Positions 15,055 to 20,688 of a stretch of DNA of 20,688 nucleotides are shown piece after piece. The stretch covers positions 1 through 20,688 of the forward strand of contig JAIRKS010000027.1 in NCBI GenBank assembly GCA_031259905.1. Direction: 5' to 3'. The position numbers and the translations under genes are program-made. The notes beneath the pieces were generated by a model. That model saw only the letters and a list, made by a program, of their open reading frames with translations, ran no database searches and was not told the origin of the DNA. Position 1 is the stretch's first letter; every line of letters starts with the position of its first letter. The stretch comes from Odoribacteraceae bacterium (GTDB lineage Bacteria > Bacteroidota > Bacteroidia > Bacteroidales > Marinifilaceae).

Positions 15055-15993
15055 ATGAGCGACGAACCCTACAACACGATCACCATCCTCGGCCCGACGG
15101 CCTCCGGCAAAACCGCCCTCGCCGCGCGCGTCGCCGCCGCCGCGGGCGGGGAAATCATCTCGGCGGACTCCAGGCAGCTCTACCGCGGGATGGACATCGG
15201 GACGGGAAAAGACCTCGACGAGTACGTGATCGACGGGCGACGCGTCCCGTGCCACCTCGTCGACATCGCGGAAGCCGGCTACCGGTACAACCTCTTCGAG
15301 TACCAGCGCGACTTCCGCGTCGCCTGGGAAGACTGTCGTCGCCGCGGCGTGCTCCCCGTGCTCTGCGGCGGGAGCGGCATGTACATCGAGGCGATCCTCC
15401 AGGGATACCGCCTGACGCCCGTGCCCGCCAACCCCGCCTTACGCGCCGCCCTCTCCTCCAAGACACTACCGGAGCTGGCCGCCATCCTCGCCTCCTACAG
15501 GCCGCTCCACAACACCACGGACACCTGCACCGTCGCTCGCGCCACGCGCGCCATCGAGATCGCCGAACACTACCGCGCCCACCCCGCCGGCGACGAGGAC
15601 TTCCCGCGCGTACGCTCGCTCGTCGTCGGCATCGCCCTCGACCGCGAGCGGAGGCGCGACCGCGTCACCCGTCGTCTACACGACCGCCTGCAGGCCGGCA
15701 TGATCGAGGAAACGCGCGCCCTGCTCTCCCGCGGCGTCAAGCCCGAAGACCTCATCTACTACGGCCTCGAGTACAAGTACACCACCCTCCACCTCACCGG
15801 CACGCTATCCCGCGACGAGATGGTAGAACGCCTCAACACCGCCATCCACCGCTTCGCCAAAAGGCAAATGACCTGGTTCAGGAAAATGGAACGCCAGGGC
15901 ATCAACATTCGCTGGCTCGACGGTGATATGTCCCTCGACGACAACCTCTCCCGCGTCCTCGAGTGGTACTCCCGCGGCGATCATGAAACGTAA
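15055..15993 (+). CDS. miaA: tRNA dimethylallyltransferase
   Basis: MiaA adds an isopentenyl group to A37 of tRNAs that read codons beginning with U. The 312-residue protein has the P-loop GPTASGKT (13-20), the substrate motif SADSRQLYRGMDIGTGK (36-52) and a C-terminal basic region with KRQMTWFRK. Bacteroidetes often carry two miaA paralogues; this one has the GKDLDEYVI variant after the DSRQ motif, and a second copy elsewhere would not be surprising. It is the third gene of the tatD-ansA-miaA group. The 21-bp array A4 begins 25 bp after its stop. Confidence 0.92.
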   Translation: MSDEPYNTITILGPTASGKTALAARVAAAAGGEIISADSRQLYRGMDIGTGKDLDEYVIDGRRVPCHLVDIAEAGYRYNLFEYQRDFRVAWEDCRRRGVLPVLCGGSGMYIEAILQGYRLTPVPANPALRAALSSKTLPELAAILASYRPLHNTTDTCTVARATRAIEIAEHYRAHPAGDEDFPRVRSLVVGIALDRERRRDRVTRRLHDRLQAGMIEETRALLSRGVKPEDLIYYGLEYKYTTLHLTGTLSRDEMVERLNTAIHRFAKRQMTWFRKMERQGINIRWLDGDMSLDDNLSRVLEWYSRGDHET

Positions 15994-16017
15994 TTGCGCG
16001 CAAATCTTAAAACCTAC

Positions 16018-16102
16018 GGAAGTTTCGTCTGCGCAGACGGAAGTTCCGTCTGCGCAGACGAAAGTTCCATCTGCGCAGACGAAAGTTCCGTCCGCGCAGA
16101 CG
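16018..16102. repeat. 21-bp tandem array A4 (4 units) between miaA and the DUF4419 gene
   Basis: Units begin at 16018-16019 and repeat at exact 21-bp steps (AAGTTYC at 16020, 16041, 16062 and 16083). Each unit is made of two palindromic blocks: GGAAGTTCC (4+1+4) and GTCTGCGCAGAC (a 12-bp perfect palindrome). Together they make exactly 21 bp. Units 3 and 4 each have one change inside the long palindrome (16069 and 16093) that would give an A-C mismatch in plus-strand RNA but a G-U wobble in minus-strand RNA. The array ends 75 bp before the -7 box of the next gene. It could also serve as a terminator for miaA, although no T-run follows. Confidence 0.94.
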
Positions 16103-16176
16103 ACGCCGCCGGCGACGGCAACGCGCGGGGTGCATCACTAAAACAGCAAACGTGTAGGAACAATCATTAAAACGTG

Positions 16177-16184
16177 TATATTTG
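16177..16184 (+). promoter_or_regulatory. -7 promoter element of the DUF4419 gene
   Basis: TATATTTG fits TAnnTTTG and lies 29 bp upstream of the ATG at 16213. It overlaps the possible upstream start at 16174, which argues for the later start. The -33 position has no good match. Confidence 0.6.
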
Positions 16185-16212
16185 CAAATCGTCGAACTGT
16201 AACAAAGAACCC

Positions 16213-17655
16213 ATGAAAGCAATCATCACCCTCCTCCTCGTCACCCTCGCCGCCGGCGCGCGCGCCCAGGACGGCGTCACCTTCCGCGTCGAGGAACTCT
16301 CCAGGCCAGCGAAACCGATCTATACCGTCGACCCCGTGGACGTCTGGGAAAACCTCATCCTCTCGGACTTCAGCATCTCGCCCCGCCGGGTAAAAAACCT
16401 CTCGCGGCCCGTCGGGCGGGAGAAAAAAGAGGTAGACGTCCCGTTCAACATCATCGCGCGGGGAGACGCGCCCGGTAAACTCGTCGACCTCGGCTACCAC
16501 GCGTTCTTCGACGGCATGTACCGCGCGTACGCCGACCACCGCCCGTTCGTCCTCTCGCCCGACATGATCTGGCTGCTCGTCAGCCAGGGCTTCGCGCGGC
16601 ACGTCAACGCCAACCCCGACGCGCTACGCGATCGCCTCGTCAACCACGCCGGCACGCGGGAGCTGGTCGTCCACACCGACGAGGTGAAGCTCGACGACCC
16701 GCGCGCCCCCTGGGAGAAGATCTTCCCCGCCTTCGCCCGCCAAATCGCCGAACACGCCGGGCAAGAGCTCGTCGACCTCCTCTCGTGCGACTTCTCCACC
16801 ACCACGCCCGCCGGGCAAATCGCCTCGCGCGTCACGATCATGGAAGCCATGAAACCCTACTTCAAGTTCGTCATCTTCTACACCGTTTGCGGCATCCCGG
16901 AGATCACCCTGACGGGCACGCCGCGCGACTGGAAACGCGTACGGGAAAAAGCCAGGCGCCTCGGAAAGTACGACCTCGAATGGTGGACACGCGAGCTGGA
17001 TCCCCTCCTGAAGCAATGCGAGAGAGCCGCCAGGGGAAAGGTCGACAAGAAGTTCTGGAGAAACATGTTCAAGTACCACGCCCCCGAACGCTACGGCGCG
17101 CCCGGCGTCATCGACGGCTGGATCGTCAAGTTCTTCCCCTACGACAAGGACGGCAAACGCAATGACCTCGAAAGCCTTCGCGGCGGTGACCAGCTGCCGC
17201 CGGAAATCGTGAAAGTCGACGTCGAGTACAGGAGCGACACCGGCACGACGCCCCTGGAATTATGGGCAGGATTCACCGGCCTGCAGCAGGACAGCGTCAC
17301 GTTCGCCCTGAAACCCGTCATCAGCTGGATGATCAGGAAAAAGAACCTGAACGACGAAATCATGAAACTCAATTTCGGCGACGGGAAACGCGCGGGGGAC
17401 ATCGACATCAAGGTAAAAGAACTGCCCGGGGCGCTCCTCGACATGGAAGAGATCGAGTACCTCTCCGTCGAGTTCATCGACCAAATCATCGTCCCCGCGG
17501 AACTCGCCCGCGTGAAAATCAAGAGACTCGCCCTGTCCGGGAAAATAGACGACGAGGGCATCGAACGTATCAAGTCCCTCTTCCCCGCCTGCGAGATCTT
17601 CATCAACGGGAAATGGGCGCTCAACCGCCCCGGAATTCCAAACGTGACCCGCTAA
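16213..17655 (+). CDS. Exported DUF4419 protein
   Basis: From the ATG at 16213 the product is 480 residues. It begins with a signal peptide (MKAIITLLLVTLAAGARA, cleavage likely before Q19). I rejected an in-frame start at 16174 because it overlaps the promoter and would bury the signal sequence. The body shows the DUF4419 pattern: a YHAFFDGMYRAYADHRPFVL stretch, MIWLLVSQGFARHVN, LLSCDFSTTTP, and WRNMFKYHAPERYGAPGVIDGWIVKFFPY split over about 277-315. The family is found in Bacteroidetes and fungi; its biochemical role is not known to me. The protein is probably periplasmic. The GH31 start lies 9 bp after its stop, so the two are likely co-expressed. Confidence 0.85.
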   Translation: MKAIITLLLVTLAAGARAQDGVTFRVEELSRPAKPIYTVDPVDVWENLILSDFSISPRRVKNLSRPVGREKKEVDVPFNIIARGDAPGKLVDLGYHAFFDGMYRAYADHRPFVLSPDMIWLLVSQGFARHVNANPDALRDRLVNHAGTRELVVHTDEVKLDDPRAPWEKIFPAFARQIAEHAGQELVDLLSCDFSTTTPAGQIASRVTIMEAMKPYFKFVIFYTVCGIPEITLTGTPRDWKRVREKARRLGKYDLEWWTRELDPLLKQCERAARGKVDKKFWRNMFKYHAPERYGAPGVIDGWIVKFFPYDKDGKRNDLESLRGGDQLPPEIVKVDVEYRSDTGTTPLELWAGFTGLQQDSVTFALKPVISWMIRKKNLNDEIMKLNFGDGKRAGDIDIKVKELPGALLDMEEIEYLSVEFIDQIIVPAELARVKIKRLALSGKIDDEGIERIKSLFPACEIFINGKWALNRPGIPNVTR

Positions 17656-17664
17656 ATCGTGAAC

Positions 17665-19251
17665 ATGAAAACAAAAACCATCCTCCTCCTCCCCCTCCTC
17701 CTGCTGGCGGTAAGCCTCGCGGGACAGCAGCAGCACGTCACCCGCGTCGCGATCGAGCCGGGCGAACACTGGTGGGGCGGTGCCGTCGGACTCGGCGCGC
17801 GCATGCCCTACGAGCGCCTCGACGAGTATGACCTCGCCACCCGGAACAATAACAACCAGACCGCACCCCTCCTGCTCTCCAGCAAGGGACGCTACGCGTG
17901 GAGCGACGCCCCCTTCTCCTTCCGCGTCGACACGGGCATCATCGAAATCCGCTCACGCCACGAGCAAGTCCCCGTCACGCGGGCAGGAAAAACCCTCCGC
18001 GACGCCTACCGCGCCGCCGCCGCCGCGCACTTCCCCCCATCCGGGACGCTCCCCGACACGCTCTTCTTTACCATGCCGCAGTACAACACCTGGATCGAGT
18101 TGATGTACGACCAGAACCAGCGCGACATCCTCGCCTATGCCCGCGACATCATCGCCCGCGGATTCCCGCCCGGCGTTCTGATGATCGACGACAACTGGCA
18201 GAAGTATTACGGTAACTTCGACTTCAAGCCGGAACGCTTCCCCGACCCGCGGGCGATGGTAGACACCCTCCACGCCCTCGGCTTCAAGGTCATGCTCTGG
18301 GTATGCCCGTTCGTCAGTCCCGACAGCCCGGAGTACCGCCAGCTCGCCCGCCGCGGCCTCCTGCTCAGGAACGAGAGAGGCAACGCGCCCGCCGTCATCT
18401 CCTGGTGGAACGGCCACAGCGCCTGTCTCGACATGACGAACCCCGACGCCGGCGCCTACCTCACCGGCGAACTCGAACGCGCGCGGGTCGCCCACGGCGT
18501 CGACGGCTTCAAGTTCGACGCCGGCGACAACTCCTTCTACACCCGCGTCCGCGGCCATGCCGGCGATGCCTTGCCCGTCGATCATACCCTCGCGTGGGCC
18601 AGCGTCGGCCTCGCCTTCCCCTTCAACGAGTACCGCGCCTGCTGGAAGATGGGAGGCGCACCGCTCGTCCAGCGCCTCGGCGACAAGAATTACTCCTGGC
18701 GCTCCGGCGTGCAACTGCTCGTCCCCGAAATGACCGCCGCCGGTCTGCTCGGACACGCCTACACCTGCCCCGACATGATCGGGGGAGGACAATACACCTC
18801 GTTCGTCGGCAAGGATCTCTCGACGCTCGACCAGGCGCTCTTCATCCGCTCCGCGCAAGTGCACGCGCTCATGCCCATGATGCAATTCTCCGTCTCCCCG
18901 TGGCGCGTCCTCGACAGCGACAACGTCGAGATCGTCCGCCGCGCCGCCCTGCTCCACCGCGCCTTCGGCCCCTACATCCTCGCCGCCGCCCGTGACGCCG
19001 CCCGTACCGGAGAGCCAATCGTCCGGCACATGGAATACGCCTTCCCCGGCGAGGGATTCGCCACGTGCCGCGACCAGTTCATGCTCGGCGACAAGTACAT
19101 GATCGCTCCCGTCGTCACGCCCGGCACCGCCAGGAGCGTCAAACTCCCCCGCGGGAGATGGCGCGACGAACAAGGCAACACCTACCGAGGCGGGCGCGTC
19201 GTCAACCTCGACGTCCCGCTCGATCGCCTCCCCTACTTCGAGAAACTATAA
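17665..19251 (+). CDS. Exported glycoside hydrolase family 31 enzyme
   Basis: GH31 enzymes are retaining alpha-glycosidases or related transferases. The ATG at 17665 gives 528 residues starting with a clear signal peptide (MKTKTILLLPLLLLAVSLAG); a GTG two codons earlier is the alternative. The (beta/alpha)8 domain shows MIDDNWQ (173-179), FPDPRAMVDTLHALGFKVMLW (a core strand region, about 192-212) and the nucleophile motif FKFDAGD (282-288, D285). D340 in RLGDKNYSW is a possible acid/base. The sequence resembles the short GH31 branch that includes animal MYORG more than the long alpha-glucosidases, so alpha-galactoside or alpha-glucoside substrates are both possible. No SusC/D genes are present, so it is not part of a visible polysaccharide utilisation locus. 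Confidence 0.88.
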   Translation: MKTKTILLLPLLLLAVSLAGQQQHVTRVAIEPGEHWWGGAVGLGARMPYERLDEYDLATRNNNNQTAPLLLSSKGRYAWSDAPFSFRVDTGIIEIRSRHEQVPVTRAGKTLRDAYRAAAAAHFPPSGTLPDTLFFTMPQYNTWIELMYDQNQRDILAYARDIIARGFPPGVLMIDDNWQKYYGNFDFKPERFPDPRAMVDTLHALGFKVMLWVCPFVSPDSPEYRQLARRGLLLRNERGNAPAVISWWNGHSACLDMTNPDAGAYLTGELERARVAHGVDGFKFDAGDNSFYTRVRGHAGDALPVDHTLAWASVGLAFPFNEYRACWKMGGAPLVQRLGDKNYSWRSGVQLLVPEMTAAGLLGHAYTCPDMIGGGQYTSFVGKDLSTLDQALFIRSAQVHALMPMMQFSVSPWRVLDSDNVEIVRRAALLHRAFGPYILAAARDAARTGEPIVRHMEYAFPGEGFATCRDQFMLGDKYMIAPVVTPGTARSVKLPRGRWRDEQGNTYRGGRVVNLDVPLDRLPYFEKL

Positions 19252-19290
19252 CCCCCGACCGGTGACCGCCACCCGTTTAACACCGATCCC

Positions 19291-20436
19291 GTGAGCATCG
19301 AATACAGGACAATACCCGCCGGCGCGGCGCCCGTCGAGACGCGCTACTCCCTCTTCCGCGCCGGCACCGGCGACGGCGAGTACCACGTCGCCTTCATCCC
19401 GCCGCCGGGCATCGCAGACGCCGCCCGCGCCGTCGCGCTCCTCGACGACGCGACGCGAGCGTTCCCCGCCTTCTCCGGCCACCCCGACGCCGTCCCCGCG
19501 TGGCGACGATTCTTCCTCGGAGACGTCGTCAACCGCCGGCAAGCCGTCAGCCCGGGATGGCCCGCCGCGGAGTCCTTCACCGGCCAACCCCCGGCAACCG
19601 GTCTACCCGCCATCGCGTGGGCCTACTACGTCGATCGCGCGTGGGTAACACGCGACGGCGACACGACCATCATGCACCGCGGCTCTCTCGAACACCACTT
19701 CTACACCGGCCTCCACGACACCTCCGCCCCCGACGAGGCATCCCAGACGACCGCCCTCTTCCGCGCGCTGCACGACGAGGCCACCGCCCGCGGCACCCGC
19801 TTCGCCGACGAGATGACCCGCTCCTGGATTTACATTAACGACATCGACAACCGCTACGCCGGCATGGTGGCGGCACGCGCCGCGTTCTTCAGCGAGGTAG
19901 GTCTCACCGCCGCGACGCACTACATCGCCAGCACCGGCATCGAGGGCAAGTCGCACCATCGCGGCTGCCTCGTCCACGCGGACGTCACCGCCATGAAAGG
20001 CCTGGCACCGGGGCAAGTAACGTACCTCCGCGGCGGCGACCACCTCGGCCGCGCCGACCGTTACGGCGTCACCTTCGAGCGGGCAACAGTCATCGCCCAC
20101 GGCGATCGCGTGCGCCTGCTCGTCTCCGGCACGGCCAGCATCGACCGCCGCGGCGCGCTCCTCTTCCCACTGGACGCGACGGCGCAAGCACGCCGCGCGA
20201 TGCAGAACATCGAGGCCCTCCTGCACGAGGGAGGCGCCACGCCCGCCGACATTACGCACGCGATCGTCTACCTGCGCGACGCCCCGGATCACGCCGTCGT
20301 GGCGCCGCTCGTCACCGCCTCGTGGCCCGGCGTCCCGGCCATATACCTGGTCGCCGCCGTGTGCCGCCCCGGGTGGCTGGTCGAGATCGAGTGCTCCGCC
20401 CTCGTCGCCCGCCCGGCGCCCTTCCCCGCCTTCTGA
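19291..20436 (+). CDS. Rid/YjgF-like protein with FkbO/Hyg5-type N-terminal domain
   Basis: The 381-residue protein has two parts. About 1-245 resembles the N-terminal domain of chorismatase-type proteins (FkbO/Hyg5), including WAYYVDRAWV, SWIYINDID and STGIEG; about 250-375 is a YjgF/Rid-like domain (VSGTASIDRRG, AQARRAMQNIEALLHEGG, ITHAIVYLRD). Known chorismatases hydrolyse chorismate, and Rid proteins deaminate reactive enamines; which, if either, applies here is unclear. No signal peptide is seen. The start is GTG at 19291, and the only in-frame upstream signal is the GH31 stop, so no ATG start is available. It follows the GH31 gene by 39 bp, an odd partner for an exported glycosidase. 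Confidence 0.75.
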   Translation: MSIEYRTIPAGAAPVETRYSLFRAGTGDGEYHVAFIPPPGIADAARAVALLDDATRAFPAFSGHPDAVPAWRRFFLGDVVNRRQAVSPGWPAAESFTGQPPATGLPAIAWAYYVDRAWVTRDGDTTIMHRGSLEHHFYTGLHDTSAPDEASQTTALFRALHDEATARGTRFADEMTRSWIYINDIDNRYAGMVAARAAFFSEVGLTAATHYIASTGIEGKSHHRGCLVHADVTAMKGLAPGQVTYLRGGDHLGRADRYGVTFERATVIAHGDRVRLLVSGTASIDRRGALLFPLDATAQARRAMQNIEALLHEGGATPADITHAIVYLRDAPDHAVVAPLVTASWPGVPAIYLVAAVCRPGWLVEIECSALVARPAPFPAF

Positions 20437-20499
20437 CACGTCGCGCCCGCCGCCCGCGGCGCCTCCTCCTCCCCGCGTTACCCCGTCACCCGCCGGAAA

Positions 20500-20688
20500 T
20501 TCTAACCCCACCATTGAAAAGTGGGGTTAGAAAAATGAAAAGTGGGGTTAGACAAACGAAAAGCGGGGTTAGAAAAATGAAAAGTGGGGGTAGAAAAATG
20601 AAAAGCGGGGTTAGACAAATGAAAAGGGGGGTTAGACAAAAGAAAAGCGGGGTTAGACAAAAGAAAAGTGGGGTTAGAAAAATGACAA
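20500..20688. repeat. 21-bp tandem array A5 (at least 8 units) with an inverted copy at its left edge
   Basis: GGGGTTAG or a one-base variant begins at 20523, 20544, 20565, 20586, 20607, 20628, 20649 and 20670, all exactly 21 bp apart. The rest of the unit is AAAAGYG before it and A-rich (AAAAATG or ACAAAYG) after it. At the left edge TTCTAACCCCAC (20500-20511) is a perfect inverted copy of GTGGGGTTAGAA (20521-20532), making a 12-bp stem with a 9-nt loop. Unlike A1, A3 and A4 the units are not palindromic themselves. The array runs to the window edge and may continue. It is strongly G/A-rich on the plus strand. Confidence 0.95.

Noticed and set aside
14353..15255. 300-codon minus-strand open frame opposite ansA and miaA
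   Set aside because: Low-complexity Gly/Asp/Glu/Ala composition is typical of the antisense of a GC-rich gene; the plus-strand genes have intact catalytic motifs.
17659..17664. GTG start for the GH31 gene two codons upstream
   Set aside because: The ATG at 17665 gives a cleaner signal peptide; the difference is only two residues, so either is possible.
20521..20688. Telomere or chromosome-end repeat because of GGGGTTAG
   Set aside because: The G-rich piece is only 8 of 21 bases, the array is one of five with the same period, and linear ends are not expected here.

Overview
The window looks like chromosomal DNA from a high-GC member of the Bacteroidota, most likely Bacteroidales. Three observations support this. 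Several genes are preceded by the Bacteroidetes -7 element TAnnTTTG (TACCTTTG, TACTTTTG, TATATTTG or TAACTTTG). Start codons have A-rich leaders rather than clear Shine-Dalgarno sites. The gene set (DUF1015 with serC/serA, a Bacteroidales-like SerA with lysines in place of the catalytic histidine, DUF4419, the EtfBA/acyl-CoA dehydrogenase operon) also fits. There are no rRNA, tRNA, CRISPR, phage or transposase genes that I can see.

Layout. 218-3860 (+): etfB-etfA-acyl-CoA dehydrogenase operon. 4256-8669 (-): gcvT-serC-serA-DUF1015, a serine/glycine/one-carbon operon. 8862-9863 (-): argF, its own unit with a promoter and a terminator. 10507-11619 (+): dprA. 11797-13131 (+): gdhA with promoter and terminator. 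13222-15993 (+): tatD-ansA-miaA, closely spaced. 16213-20436 (+): an exported DUF4419 protein, an exported GH31 glycosidase and a two-domain Rid/YjgF-like protein. Metabolically the window is rich in nitrogen and amino-acid chemistry: glutamate dehydrogenase, asparaginase, ornithine carbamoyltransferase, serine synthesis and glycine cleavage.

The unusual part is between the genes. Five intergenic tracts (1-85, 4019-4102, 10205-10394, 16018-16102, 20500-20688) hold tandem repeats. Every one has a period of exactly 21 bp, yet the repeat units of different tracts share no obvious sequence. Within most tracts the unit is palindromic or hairpin-forming, and one unit shows a compensating base-pair change. 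Two tracts carry an inverted copy or hairpin at their edge. Three tracts end at a similar distance (about 73-82 bp) upstream of a TAnnTTTG promoter. The 21-bp period equals two turns of B-DNA. I regard this family of period-locked, sequence-unrelated arrays as the best candidate for something undescribed here. Its function is unknown, and what I say about it is inference beyond the repeat structure itself.
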